A stretch of DNA of 58,700 bases, taken from positions 1-58,700 of the forward strand of contig JBDRFZ010000014.1 of the NCBI GenBank assembly GCA_043818395.1, read 5' to 3'. Below the pieces are notes generated by a model. That model was not told the DNA's origin. It worked only from the letters and a program-made list of their open reading frames with translations, and made no database searches. Position 1 is the first letter of the stretch. The number at the start of each line of letters is the position of its first letter. The position numbers were made by a program, and so were the translations under genes. The DNA comes from JBDRFZ01 sp043818395. GTDB lineage: Bacteria > Patescibacteriota > Patescibacteriia > 2-12-FULL-60-25. Shown piece by piece: positions 1 to 9,183 of this stretch.

Positions 1-838
1 ATTGTGCATTACTATCATTTTCATCAATATACTTACTCATAAAAGCTACCGCACCTTCTTTAAAATCATCCTCATATTCTTTATAAAAAGCCTGGCCATC
101 AATCTCTTGATTTTCGCCTAGTGATTTCTGTTTCCAAGACCGCGCCTCATATTCATCTCCTGATCTTAAAAGATGCTTGACGGTCTGTTGAATTTCAGGT
201 TCGTATTTTTGCCAATCTATATGTATATCAAAATTATTACGCAGAGTTTCAATACCCTGTGGGTCATTTTCTATAATTTTTCTCTTCACATAATCGTCTA
301 ATTTGCCGTATACCCTTTTTTCCAATTCTTGCTTTTCATTAGGAGAAACAGACAAGTCATCGATCCTAGACATGACAGCAGCAGGAAATAATTCACAAAA
401 TTTATCAAAAAAACTAAAAAACATGGATCTTGAAATTCTTCCTTTTGAAAAGAGTTTGTAAACATCATTAAAACCAAAATATGAACCTAATATTTCTATT
501 CTTTCATTCAAAATGGCGAAAAAATCACTAACTAAACTTTTATCTAAGTTAGAATGAAGCAATAAATCTAAACACTCTTCCAAAGCATCCCTTGTATTAC
601 AATATGAATCTTCACAAGCCGGATCTTTTAAAACATCTAGAAAATATTCAAAATTTTCTTGACTTTCATCTTGATGCTGCATTCGTTCTAAAATTTCTTC
701 ATGTTCTTTTCTTTCTTGAGACATCTCTTCTTCTGCTTCAATGATCGCTTGCTCTTTAGCTCTCCCTCTAGTCCGTGGTTTTACTTCAAACTTTGGTTTG
801 CCGGGATCAAAATTCGGTCTATCAAAAGGATTTATCAT
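1..838 (-). CDS. Hypothetical protein, C-terminus cut by window edge
   Basis: An open frame runs from an ATG at 836-838 off the left edge without a stop, giving at least 279 residues. It begins MINPFDRPNFDPGKPKF and is rich in Glu, Asp, Lys, Phe and Tyr, with a charged segment near residues 25-50 (AKEQAIIEAEEEM). I see no signal peptide, membrane segment or known catalytic motif. The charge pattern and composition suit a soluble, mostly helical cytoplasmic protein. It points the same way as the next gene with a gap of about 48 bases that is AT-rich. No family is recognised and no function is proposed. Confidence 0.7.
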   Translation of the reverse strand, partial: MINPFDRPNFDPGKPKFEVKPRTRGRAKEQAIIEAEEEMSQERKEHEEILERMQHQDESQENFEYFLDVLKDPACEDSYCNTRDALEECLDLLLHSNLDKSLVSDFFAILNERIEILGSYFGFNDVYKLFSKGRISRSMFFSFFDKFCELFPAAVMSRIDDLSVSPNEKQELEKRVYGKLDDYVKRKIIENDPQGIETLRNNFDIHIDWQKYEPEIQQTVKHLLRSGDEYEARSWKQKSLGENQEIDGQAFYKEYEDDFKEGAVAFMSKYIDENDSNAQ

Positions 839-886
839 ATTATTTTAATTATAACAAAAAAACAAAATGCTAATAAATATAATATT

Positions 887-2377
887 TTATTTATAAGCCT
901 CCCTATACATAGCAATGCTTTCATAATCCGCTAAACCAAAGTCATCAGTCCAAATCATACCACCGTCTAAAAGCTTCAATTCTTTGGGGTTTGATTTTGT
1001 AGCGTATCGACTGACTTCGGTGGCTAAATTTTTCATATCCGGTTTTTGACCGTTGCCGGCAAAAACTAAAACATTTGCCGGTTGATTAGTCGCTAATCTG
1101 TTATCCAAGGTCACGGCTCCGGTCCAATTAAAAGCAGTTTTAAGCGTAGTCGAAAAATCTCGATTAAAACGTTTAACCGCTTCACCCGAATCATCGCCAC
1201 CCATAATTATATTTGCCGTATATATGCCGGAAGGGGCTAATAATTTTTTATACTTTAAAAACACTTCTTGCGTCAGAAGATGCCAGGGTACCGACAAATC
1301 TCCGGCAAACGTATCCTGGACGATAATGTCATAGCCTGGTTCCAAATTATCCAAAGCCGTCCGCGCATCTGCGATAATCAGATTAAGCCGCGGATCGGGA
1401 TTGATATCGAATGTCTTTTTAGCTGCAAATACTACCGCCGGATCTATCTCTACTACATCTGCCGTAGCTTCCGGATGACGCGCTAAAAATTCCCTTACCA
1501 CATGAAATCCACCCCCACCTAAGGCCAGCATCCTTTTTGGCTCCGTTACTAACGAGTCCATGGCCCGCCACCCTCGGCAATATTCAAATATGGATTCGTT
1601 TAGCGTATTCGGTGACGCGGCGGCATGCAGACCTTGGTTTATGATTAAAGCGCGAGCCGGTTCTGAATGATAATTAATATCTTTCACCTCAATAAAATTA
1701 TAAGCCGATGGAAAAATATATTCTTGTTTATCCAAAGCTACGGGCGTCATGATAAACATAAAACCCGTCGCAGAAACAACGGCTCTTCGCCTAAAGATTG
1801 ACGAGAAAAAAAACAGAGCGAAAATTACTAATAAAACCGCGATGCCGAACAAAAGTTCTGTTACGGAGTAAAGCGGCAAAAGCACATAACCAGTCAAATA
1901 CGTTCCGAGCAAACTCCCAAAACTTCCCGTAGCCGACAACATTCCGGCCACATGACCGCTACCAGAAACTTCTTTGAGGGAAAGTCTTATTAGAGCCGGA
2001 GGAATTGCTCCTAACATGAATGCAGGCGGAGCTAAAAGAATCAAAGAAATAATCGGAGCAGCCGTACCGGGAGGCAGAGCGGGAAAAAGGGACAAGATAT
2101 ATCGTGAAACAAAAACTACCAATAATGACCAGGTACCGGCGCCAAGCATCATATAACCCACGACTTTTTCCTGGTGAAAACGATCCGCAATAATCCCACC
2201 GACCCAGGCACCCGTAGCTAAAGCGACTAAAATTACGCCGATCAAATTTGTCCAAACCAAAACAGATGAACCGACGATCGGGGCGACCAAACGAGAACCC
2301 AAAATCTCCAGGCTCATGACCGCGAATCCGGCGACAAATGCCGCAATGATCGGGGTTTGACGCTTTAAATATTTCAT
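887..2377 (-). CDS. Membrane-fused spermidine synthase-like protein
   Basis: The 496-residue protein has an N-terminal half of about seven hydrophobic segments (residues 10-205) and a C-terminal Rossmann methyltransferase-like domain of the polyamine (aminopropyl) transferase type. The nucleotide-binding signature is LALGGGGFH near residue 285, followed by VVEIDP, IADAR and a YDIIVQDTF strand in the place where spermidine synthases have their catalytic Asp. Such MFS-like/SpeE fusions are common in bacteria; some make polyamines but many have unproven substrates. Its ATG overlaps the gyrA stop by 4 bases (ATGA), so it is probably translationally coupled to gyrA. Polyamine transfer itself is an inference. 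Confidence 0.85.
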   Translation of the reverse strand: MKYLKRQTPIIAAFVAGFAVMSLEILGSRLVAPIVGSSVLVWTNLIGVILVALATGAWVGGIIADRFHQEKVVGYMMLGAGTWSLLVVFVSRYILSLFPALPPGTAAPIISLILLAPPAFMLGAIPPALIRLSLKEVSGSGHVAGMLSATGSFGSLLGTYLTGYVLLPLYSVTELLFGIAVLLVIFALFFFSSIFRRRAVVSATGFMFIMTPVALDKQEYIFPSAYNFIEVKDINYHSEPARALIINQGLHAAASPNTLNESIFEYCRGWRAMDSLVTEPKRMLALGGGGFHVVREFLARHPEATADVVEIDPAVVFAAKKTFDINPDPRLNLIIADARTALDNLEPGYDIIVQDTFAGDLSVPWHLLTQEVFLKYKKLLAPSGIYTANIIMGGDDSGEAVKRFNRDFSTTLKTAFNWTGAVTLDNRLATNQPANVLVFAGNGQKPDMKNLATEVSRYATKSNPKELKLLDGGMIWTDDFGLADYESIAMYREAYK

Positions 2378-4875
2378 TCAACCTTCTTTTCACTCACTGC
2401 GACAAAAGTAGTACTGGAAACCATGTCTCCGTCTTCCTTGAACCGCATAATGCGTACACCCTGCGTATCGCGTCCAAGCGAAGGTACGCTGCTATATGAA
2501 ACACGTATTACAATTCCTTTTTTAGAAATGAGGATGAGGTCATATTCCGCATCCGAAGAAGAAATGTATGCACCAATCACACCGCCGGTTTTTGCCGTAA
2601 TCTTCATCGTACGAATACCCGAACCGCCTCTTTTCTGCACTTTATACTCGCTTAAATTCGTACGCTTTCCTAAACCGTTTTCTGCAACCGTTAAAAGTTC
2701 CAAATGGCCTTTTTTTACAAGCGACGGCAAGATTACATCCATGCCGACCACGCTGTCATTTTTCTTTAATTTAATTCCGCGCACTCCGGCAGCCGTACGT
2801 CCCATGGCTCTCACATCCGATTCTTTAAAACGAATAGCTTGTCCGTTTTTTGTCACTAATACTATCTCATCCGTTCCCGAAGACGGCTTTACCCACTTCA
2901 AATCATCGCCCTCCTTCAGGTTTATAGCGATCAAGCCGGATCTGCGTACATTGGAAAAATCCTCCAAAAGTGATTTTTTAATTGTTCCCTGATTAGTCAC
3001 CATAACCAGGTTCTTGGCCCCGTCCATATCACCCATCGGCAGAACCGTAGCCACGTGCTCACCTGGAGAAAGTTGTAAAAAGTTAACGATAGCCTGACCT
3101 TTAGCCGCACGACTGCCCTGCGGTACATCGTATACCTTAAGCTGAAATACTCGGCCACGGGATGTAAAAAAAAGCAAATCCGCGTGAGTCGACGTGGAAA
3201 AAACGTGTTCTACTTTATCTTCTTCTTTAGTGGTAAGACCGGAAACGCCTCTGCCTCCACGCCCCTGCGTCCTAAACATGTCCGGCGGAACACGTTTTAT
3301 ATAACCATCGGCCGTAAGCATGACGACCGTCGGCTCTTCGGGGATGAGATCTTCGACCGAAAATTCACCGACCGGCGTACGTATAATCTGGGTCCGACGA
3401 TCATCGCCAAATTTTTCCTTAAGTTCCGTGATGTCGTTCTTAATGATATCTAAAATCTTTTTTGCTGACTTCAGGATCGATTCCAGTTCCTTTATAAGCT
3501 CCATTTTTTCTTTATATTCCTGTTCAATCTTAATACGTTCAAGATTTGCCAACTGCTGCAATCTCATTTCTAAAATCGCCATGGACTGAACCTCTGAAAG
3601 CTTGAATTTCTTGATTAAATTGACCTTAGCCTCGTCTTTGTCTTTGGATTTTTTGATAGTGGCGATGACTTCGTCAATTTTCGCCAACGCGATACGCAAG
3701 CCTTCTAAAATATGCGCTCGATCCTTAGCGCGCGCCAAGTCATATTCGGTACGTCGCCTTATTACTACCTGACGATGTTTAACATATTCTTCTAAAATGT
3801 TTTTCAGGGTCAGTACTCTTGGTTGTATACCATCTACCAGAGCCAGCATGTTCACATGGAAGGTTTCCTGGAGCTGGGTCATCTTGAAGAGCTGGTTTAA
3901 AACTTTTTTCGGATAACTGTCTCGCTTAAGCTCGACCACGATACGAATCCCTTCTTTATCCGATTCGTCACGCAAATCTTTGATTCCTTCGATCTTCTTT
4001 TCCTGAACCAGTTCCGCGATTTTTTCGATCAGCGTCGACTTGTTTACCTGATAAGGTATTTCGGTGACAAGGATGCGATATTGACCGACTTTATCTTCGA
4101 CTATTTCAGTTTTTGCGCGAACCACGATCCCTCCCCGGCCGGTTGCATACGCGGTTTTAATATCATTAACATCATAAGCAATGCCACCAGTCGGAAAATC
4201 CGGACCTTTGACGTATTTCAAAAGATCTTCGATAGATATCTCCGGATCGTCTATCAAAGCCGTAATACCATCGCAAATTTCACTCAAGTTATGCGGCGGA
4301 ATATTAGTCGCCATACCAACCGCAATACCAAGCGTTCCATTTAATAAAAGATTAGGCAGTTTAGCTGGCAAAACAGACGGCTCTTTGGTAGAACCATCGT
4401 AATTCGGCCGAAAATCCACCGTATCTTTTTCGATATCAATCAGTAATTCTTCAGCCAAACTCTGCAATTTTGCTTCGGTATAACGATAGGCAGCCGCTCT
4501 ATCACCATCAATAGAACCGAAATTTCCCTGACCCCTGATGAGGGGGTAGCGTAAAGAAAAATCCTGAGCCATGCGCGCCAAAGAATCATAAACCGCGAGA
4601 TCGCCATGCGGATGATATTTACCGAGCACGTCTCCAACGACAGTGGCGCACTTTTTAAATTTAGCACCTGACTTTAGCCCTGTTTGCCACATGGAATATA
4701 AAATGCGCCGATGCACCGGCTTAAGACCGTCGCGCACATCCGGCAGGGCGCGGTCCACGATCACGCTCATGGCATAATCCAAAAATGCTTTTCGCATTTC
4801 GTCCGAAATATCCTGCACTTGGACACCGCGGGCTACCTCCAATATTTCATTATTCGGTTTACTCTGATTTGTCAT
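2374..4875 (-). CDS. gyrA: DNA gyrase subunit A
   Basis: The 833-residue breakage-reunion subunit of type IIA topoisomerase introduces negative supercoils together with GyrB. The winged-helix region contains HPHGDLAVYDSLARMAQ and QGNFGSIDGD; the catalytic tyrosine is Y132 in AAAYRYTE. The C-terminal beta-pinwheel carries QKRGGSG, a close match to the GyrA box (QRRGGKG), which argues for GyrA rather than ParC. The quinolone-resistance position equal to E. coli Ser83 is Leu93 (codon 4597-4599), while the Asp87 equivalent is kept as Asp97. Length is normal. It is followed by the spermidine-synthase-like gene with a 4-base overlap, and preceded by a 195-aa membrane protein 7 bases away, so an operon is likely. 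Confidence 0.97.
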   Translation of the reverse strand: MTNQSKPNNEILEVARGVQVQDISDEMRKAFLDYAMSVIVDRALPDVRDGLKPVHRRILYSMWQTGLKSGAKFKKCATVVGDVLGKYHPHGDLAVYDSLARMAQDFSLRYPLIRGQGNFGSIDGDRAAAYRYTEAKLQSLAEELLIDIEKDTVDFRPNYDGSTKEPSVLPAKLPNLLLNGTLGIAVGMATNIPPHNLSEICDGITALIDDPEISIEDLLKYVKGPDFPTGGIAYDVNDIKTAYATGRGGIVVRAKTEIVEDKVGQYRILVTEIPYQVNKSTLIEKIAELVQEKKIEGIKDLRDESDKEGIRIVVELKRDSYPKKVLNQLFKMTQLQETFHVNMLALVDGIQPRVLTLKNILEEYVKHRQVVIRRRTEYDLARAKDRAHILEGLRIALAKIDEVIATIKKSKDKDEAKVNLIKKFKLSEVQSMAILEMRLQQLANLERIKIEQEYKEKMELIKELESILKSAKKILDIIKNDITELKEKFGDDRRTQIIRTPVGEFSVEDLIPEEPTVVMLTADGYIKRVPPDMFRTQGRGGRGVSGLTTKEEDKVEHVFSTSTHADLLFFTSRGRVFQLKVYDVPQGSRAAKGQAIVNFLQLSPGEHVATVLPMGDMDGAKNLVMVTNQGTIKKSLLEDFSNVRRSGLIAINLKEGDDLKWVKPSSGTDEIVLVTKNGQAIRFKESDVRAMGRTAAGVRGIKLKKNDSVVGMDVILPSLVKKGHLELLTVAENGLGKRTNLSEYKVQKRGGSGIRTMKITAKTGGVIGAYISSSDAEYDLILISKKGIVIRVSYSSVPSLGRDTQGVRIMRFKEDGDMVSSTTFVAVSEKKVE

Positions 4876-4882
4876 AATTCAA

Positions 4883-5470
4883 TCATTCTAAAGTTGTAGT
4901 TGGTATATTTTTTTTGACCGCGGTCGTTGAGGAAGTTATTAAAACCGGATTATTAAAACCGCCCTCCTGGTAAACGGTTGAGCTGACGCTTTCCGCTAAT
5001 TTATCCAATAGCAATTGACTGCTTTCCGCTTGACTGGAAATCCTGTTTAATTCATCCGTGGTCTGTTGCAACATCTTCCCCAAGTCACTTTCATTGGTCT
5101 GCTTTCTGGCTTCATCAGCAGCTACTTTTAAATCCGCAGCTTGCGCGGCAAGACCGTCTGTCTCTATAAACGGATTGCTTATGGATTTTAAAATACTGGG
5201 CGAAAACGCATAAAACCAACCTAAAATAACAACTATCGAGGTGACTGCTACCCCCGCATACAAACTAACCAGCTGTAGTGGATCCTTGACTTTTTTTCTA
5301 TGCAGGACGGTATGTGCTAAAATTAATTCCCGCTTTTCTTCGTTAGTTAAAATTCGATCACGTGTTTCTAAAACCGATTCTTGCAACTTTTCATCTTTTT
5401 TGAGCCGTGTCACCCTTTTCTTTTTTATAGTGCTTCTCTTTTTTTGGATGCTTTCTTTTTTTACGGTCAT
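4883..5470 (-). CDS. Hypothetical single-pass membrane protein
   Basis: The 195-residue protein has a very basic N-terminus (KKRSTIKKKRVTRLKK), one transmembrane helix near residues 68-90 (SLYAGVAVTSIVVILGWFYA), and then a Gln/Ser/Ala-rich region with coiled-coil character (residues 105-165). The positive N-terminus predicts N-in topology with the coiled coil outside. It ends 7 bases before the gyrA start and lies 12 bases after the next gene upstream, so it belongs to the gyrA transcription unit by spacing. I do not recognise a family. Small proteins of this architecture are common in CPR genomes, mostly without known function. Confidence 0.75.
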   Translation of the reverse strand: MTVKKESIQKKRSTIKKKRVTRLKKDEKLQESVLETRDRILTNEEKRELILAHTVLHRKKVKDPLQLVSLYAGVAVTSIVVILGWFYAFSPSILKSISNPFIETDGLAAQAADLKVAADEARKQTNESDLGKMLQQTTDELNRISSQAESSQLLLDKLAESVSSTVYQEGGFNNPVLITSSTTAVKKNIPTTTLE

Positions 5471-5482
5471 ATTTTTAGTCAG

Positions 5483-6130
5483 CTAAACTCTTTCCAAAAC
5501 CATCACCGACATTTCATCGGCCGGTAAATCTTTTTTAGTGAGCTTTAACTTATTCATGTCTTCTCTCTTACAAACACCAAGTTCTTTACAAAAAGCATCG
5601 ACGCTGGCTAATTCGACTTTAATGCCCGGAAGGCTGAAATAAAGCGGCACCACTATCCTCGGATCAACCTCTTTGATGGTCTCGTGCGCGGTTTTTGCAC
5701 TCATCACGTCACCGCCACCAACCGGCAAAAGAAGAATGTCTATGTTCGATAATTCCTCGAGTTCATAATCAGTCAGCCGGCGGTTGATCTGTCCCAAAAA
5801 AGCCAAAGCGATATTTTCGACAACTATCCTGTAGACGACCGGTCTGAATTTTGTCCCAGCTTCTATCTCCCTATCCTGAATTCCTTGGATAAAAACATTT
5901 TTAATTTCACATTCTCCGGGATCTGAGACTATAAAAGGTGCGTTTCCTACGCCTTCAATATTAAAACGTTTTTGATCTTGATGCGATAAAACCAAAACAT
6001 CCGGTTCGAGGGTGCGTGGAAATCGCAAACTCGCTTCATTTTGGTAGGGGTCTGTAACAACAGAAACTTCACTGTCAGCGCTCTTTGATTCGATTCTTAT
6101 TGAGGAATAACCATGCCAAAAAAGTTGCAT
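5483..6130 (-). CDS. MBL-fold protein with degenerate metal site
   Basis: The 215-residue protein resembles the COG2220-type metallo-beta-lactamase fold: it starts MQLFWHGYSSIRIES, has a DP-containing second strand and a core LSHQDQKRFN where active enzymes have THxHxDH. Only one His and one Asp of that motif remain. Later features include DPGECEI and LLLPVGGGDVMSAKTAHE, which fit the conserved GG and distal His region. It may therefore bind metal poorly or serve a non-hydrolytic role; this is inferred from missing ligands only. It is minus strand, 12 bases from the membrane-protein gene, likely in the same operon. Confidence 0.8.
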   Translation of the reverse strand: MQLFWHGYSSIRIESKSADSEVSVVTDPYQNEASLRFPRTLEPDVLVLSHQDQKRFNIEGVGNAPFIVSDPGECEIKNVFIQGIQDREIEAGTKFRPVVYRIVVENIALAFLGQINRRLTDYELEELSNIDILLLPVGGGDVMSAKTAHETIKEVDPRIVVPLYFSLPGIKVELASVDAFCKELGVCKREDMNKLKLTKKDLPADEMSVMVLERV

Positions 6131-6235
6131 AATTTAGTATTTTTTTACCCTTCAGATTGGAATAAAATATTATCATGCGGTAACTAAAAAAACAACCTTA
6201 AAAACCCACTTTTTATCAGTAAAACAGGCCTTATT

Positions 6236-7177
6236 TTAACCTGCTTTCCGGTATTCATCGGCGCAGGATTCCGGTGCTACGGGATTAATGACAATATCGG
6301 TATCAAGTTCAAACCCGGCCCATACATTAGTCCGCGGTGTAAAAACTATTTCAAAATGTTCATTCTTATCAGAAAACGTATCGTGAAAATAAAAGTTAAA
6401 CGGCCAGTCCCGCGAAGAAGTCAAATGCAATATTTTAAAAAGAGCTTTAGCAATCGATCTTCGCTCATACTTGTCGGTTTGAGTTATATTATCCAACGGC
6501 CGTTGCGTTATTATTCTGACTTCATAAGGCAACCTGGCAAAAGGACTGGCAAAAGCAATAACCTTTTTATCATTAAAAATTATCCTTTCTTTCGTTGCCA
6601 TCATAAGCGCTAAATCATGCGGCGTTAATTTGGTTTTTTTGAGTAATTGCCGTCGTTTTTGCATCATCTTGCCAGCCTGTTCCGGCACGAAAGACAACCC
6701 GAAGATTTGTGAATGGGCGTGAATTTGTGATGCGCCGGCCGCAGCTCCCTGGTTTTTAAAAGCGACTAAATATTTTATTTGCGGATTTCGGCGGAAAACA
6801 TGGGATCGTTCAACCAATGCATTAATCACAGAAAAAATCATGTCAACTGAAAATTTGGAAAAAGGCATTTTACTCTGGCCCTCAACCAAAATCTCCTGTC
6901 TGCCCTTAAGGCCCTTGTTTGAACTAAAAACAGAAAACTTGTTTTCGATCGCCGTAATACACTCTGCCCCACGACCGTATACGGCGAGTATTTTTTCATG
7001 CTTTAAATTCTGACGGCTGAAGACGTCTTCATTTTTTCGGGACGATGAATTGTCCGGCCGATGTTTACGTCCGGGAGCTAAAATTATCCAATGACCGGTG
7101 TATGGATCGTGCACCAGACTGGATTCTTCCGACCGATTATCAATATCCAAACCAGACTTTGTTTTGATTTTCTTCAT
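6236..7177 (-). CDS. Galactose-1-phosphate uridylyltransferase-like HIT-superfamily protein
   Basis: The 313-residue protein belongs to the GalT/HIT nucleotidyl transferase group. The catalytic His-X-His-X-Gln is visible as QIHAHSQIFG (H153, H155, Q157); H155 matches the nucleophile that carries UMP or AMP. The N-terminus has HDPYTGHWIILAPGR, the usual GalT/ADP-sugar phosphorylase opening, and the middle has LPYEVRIITQRP. Substrate cannot be told from sequence: Gal-1-P/UDP-glucose exchange or ADP-glucose phosphorolysis are both possible, and no other Leloir genes are nearby. A 105-base gap separates it from the MBL-fold gene, so it may have its own promoter. The next gene on the right is divergent. 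Confidence 0.85.
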   Translation of the reverse strand: MKKIKTKSGLDIDNRSEESSLVHDPYTGHWIILAPGRKHRPDNSSSRKNEDVFSRQNLKHEKILAVYGRGAECITAIENKFSVFSSNKGLKGRQEILVEGQSKMPFSKFSVDMIFSVINALVERSHVFRRNPQIKYLVAFKNQGAAAGASQIHAHSQIFGLSFVPEQAGKMMQKRRQLLKKTKLTPHDLALMMATKERIIFNDKKVIAFASPFARLPYEVRIITQRPLDNITQTDKYERRSIAKALFKILHLTSSRDWPFNFYFHDTFSDKNEHFEIVFTPRTNVWAGFELDTDIVINPVAPESCADEYRKAG

Positions 7178-7238
7178 ATTAGATACGCACAGTTTACCCT
7201 ACAACTAAAAACGAGACGATATGTTAAAGTAGAAACCT

Positions 7239-7691
7239 ATGTTGACCGGAAAAACTCCCAAAACAAGATTTTACAGCCCTCTTAAAATGAGCGGTAAAAC
7301 AGCTCTTACCAGAGAACAGAAAAAGCTCATGACTAAAGCGGAAAAACGCATGCTTGAATGGTCAACACGCGAAACATCAAACATCGCAAAAAGCGCGGCC
7401 CACAAGGGCATTATCGAACGACCGACTGAAAAAAATATTTCAAAACTGCTGGAAATCAGAAGAGCTCAGTCACGCGGACACGGCACTTCCGTTTACCGCT
7501 TAAAAAAATGGTGGGAAGAAGATGAAGACGACGAACAAATGAAACTTGCCGATAAATCTGCAACAAATGAGAGTAGCGATCCTGACGCGATAAATGATGA
7601 AGAGGAGAAAAAACCAAAATTAATCAGACTTCAACCAAAAATCATAACCAGCCCGACGCCTAAAAAAAATCAATACGGAGATTTGAATTAA
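7239..7691 (+). CDS. Hypothetical charged protein
   Basis: This 150-residue frame is the only plus-strand gene in the first 17 kb. Its N-terminal half is Lys/Arg-rich (TREQKKLMTKAEKRMLEW), the middle has KKWWEEDEDDEQ and the C-terminal half is acidic then basic and probably disordered. No membrane segment or known motif is visible. The start is uncertain: ATG at 7239 or a later ATG at 7287 (MSGKTALTREQ). TATGTTAAA about 10-20 bases upstream of the first ATG could be a -10 element. It ends 5 bases before the ruvC stop on the opposite strand. No function is recognised. Confidence 0.6.
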   Translation: MLTGKTPKTRFYSPLKMSGKTALTREQKKLMTKAEKRMLEWSTRETSNIAKSAAHKGIIERPTEKNISKLLEIRRAQSRGHGTSVYRLKKWWEEDEDDEQMKLADKSATNESSDPDAINDEEEKKPKLIRLQPKIITSPTPKKNQYGDLN

Positions 7692-7696
7692 TCTTG

Positions 7697-8194
7697 TCAT
7701 TTGTGGACCGAGCTAACGCGATACATACTGCCACCGACCATAGCGATAGCCAAAGCATCAGACGCATCATCTAATTTTGGAATTTTATCTAATTTCAACA
7801 ACCGCTTAACCATTTCTTGTACCTGTCGTTTATCGGCGTTGCCATATCCGGTCAAACCCTGTTTAACCTGATTGGGATTAAGTTCTACTACGGGTAATCC
7901 CGCATCAGAAAGAACGAGTAGGATGACTCCGCGCGCCATACCAACCTGCATCGCGGTTTTTACATTGGTCTGAAAAAAAAGGGATTCAACAGCCGCAATC
8001 TGCGGTTTGTATTTTTCGATGGTTTTTATTAATTCATCACGTATTAGGCCAAGCCGCTCGGAAAAATCCGAACCAGCCGGCGTATCTACCACCTCATGCC
8101 AGACGTGAACCGAGTCTCCGCTTTGTATGTCGACTACGCCAATGCCCATACGGCCAAAACCCGGATCAATACCTATAACGCGCGTGACAGGCAT
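7697..8194 (-). CDS. ruvC: Holliday junction resolvase RuvC
   Basis: The 165-residue endonuclease cuts Holliday junctions during recombinational repair, normally with RuvAB. All four acidic catalytic residues are present: D10 in IGIDPGFG, E70 in AAVESLFF, and D143/D146 in DDASDALAIA. The GYGNADKRQVQ segment matches the conserved DNA-binding region. Length is normal for the family. It lies downstream of yebC on the minus strand with 116 bases between them, an arrangement that echoes the common yebC-ruvC pairing in bacteria. RuvA and RuvB are not in this window. Confidence 0.96.
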   Translation of the reverse strand: MPVTRVIGIDPGFGRMGIGVVDIQSGDSVHVWHEVVDTPAGSDFSERLGLIRDELIKTIEKYKPQIAAVESLFFQTNVKTAMQVGMARGVILLVLSDAGLPVVELNPNQVKQGLTGYGNADKRQVQEMVKRLLKLDKIPKLDDASDALAIAMVGGSMYRVSSVHK

Positions 8195-8310
8195 ATCTAA
8201 TAAATTCTGTATTCATTAAATTAATCACTAAAATCAACCTAATTCTCATTGTCATACTTTATCGTGAATCACGATTCTATACAAAGACAGAACAACGCCA
8301 GATCATCTGT

Positions 8311-9033
8311 TCATGCTAAATTTGAATAAACTTTCGAGACGTCATCCAACTCTTCCAGGGCGGTAATCAAATCTTCGATAATCATTCCGGTTTCTTCGTC
8401 GGTCTCGACTAATAACTTTGGTAACCATTCCAACTCGGCGGACTCTACTGTTAAATCATGCTTTTCGACAGCCTCCGCAACCTGACTAAGATTTTTGGTA
8501 TCACAGACTATCAGCAAAGACGAATCCTCTTCGCGCATATCTTCTGCTCCGGCATCGATCAACGAAAGCTCGATCTCTTCATGCCGATCGACCGACAAAT
8601 CTTCCGTCAGACGAACTACGCCCTGATGGTCAAAAAGATACGTAACCGAACCGCTCGCCGCCAAAGACGCGCCATGTTTGGTTAAAAGATGTTTAACATC
8701 ATTAGCCGATCTGTTGCGATTGTCCGTCAGACATTCAATTATTAAAGCCGTACCGCCCGGGCCATAAGCTTCATATACAAGAAAGTCGATCTGTCCTTCG
8801 CCTCCCGCTCCCGAACCGCGTTCAACAGCACGCTCAATACTATCTTTAGGCATGGATGCTCTGCGAGCCCGATCAATGGCGACTCGCAAACGCAAATTCA
8901 AGGAAGGATCCGCCCCCTTTTCTTTGGCCGCGACTTGGATTTCGCGCGCCAGTTTGGTAAACGAAGCCGAACGCTTGGCATCAACCGCACCTTTGAATTG
9001 TTTAACTTTGGACCATTTGGAATGACGAGACAT
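8311..9033 (-). CDS. YebC/PmpR-family protein
   Basis: The protein (240 residues from the chosen start) shows the family opening MSRHSKWSKVKQFKGAVDAK and the conserved acidic stretches GYGPGGTALIIE-like (YEAYGPGGTALIIECLTDN) and ALEELDDVSKVYSN at the end. Members were named as transcription regulators; more recent work connects YebC to translation of proline-rich stretches. An upstream GTG-type extension to 9063 exists, but family conservation begins at MSRHS, so I start at 9033. It sits between ruvC and the rpoBC operon, separated from rpoC by a strong terminator at 9132-9163. Confidence 0.93.
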   Translation of the reverse strand: MSRHSKWSKVKQFKGAVDAKRSASFTKLAREIQVAAKEKGADPSLNLRLRVAIDRARRASMPKDSIERAVERGSGAGGEGQIDFLVYEAYGPGGTALIIECLTDNRNRSANDVKHLLTKHGASLAASGSVTYLFDHQGVVRLTEDLSVDRHEEIELSLIDAGAEDMREEDSSLLIVCDTKNLSQVAEAVEKHDLTVESAELEWLPKLLVETDEETGMIIEDLITALEELDDVSKVYSNLA

Positions 9034-9131
9034 AATCGTATTTAGTAGCTGAGAATTCACCAATATCTTGCTTCAGACTGATAGCATCCTGTTAGCACAA
9101 TAATAGTCTAAGCATGAAAACAAGACAAATT

Positions 9132-9163
9132 ACAAAATCCCCCGTTTTTTCGGGGGATTTTGT
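9132..9163 (-). terminator. Intrinsic terminator after rpoC
   Basis: A perfect 13-bp inverted repeat (ACAAAATCCCCCG / CGGGGGATTTTGT) with a 6-base loop begins 21 bases downstream of the rpoC stop. Read on the minus strand the stem is followed by a T-containing stretch (ATTTTGTAATTTG). The flanking A/T runs make it potentially bidirectional, but only minus-strand transcription is expected here. Confidence 0.85.
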
Positions 9164-9183
9164 TTCCATGCGCTTTTTTAAAT

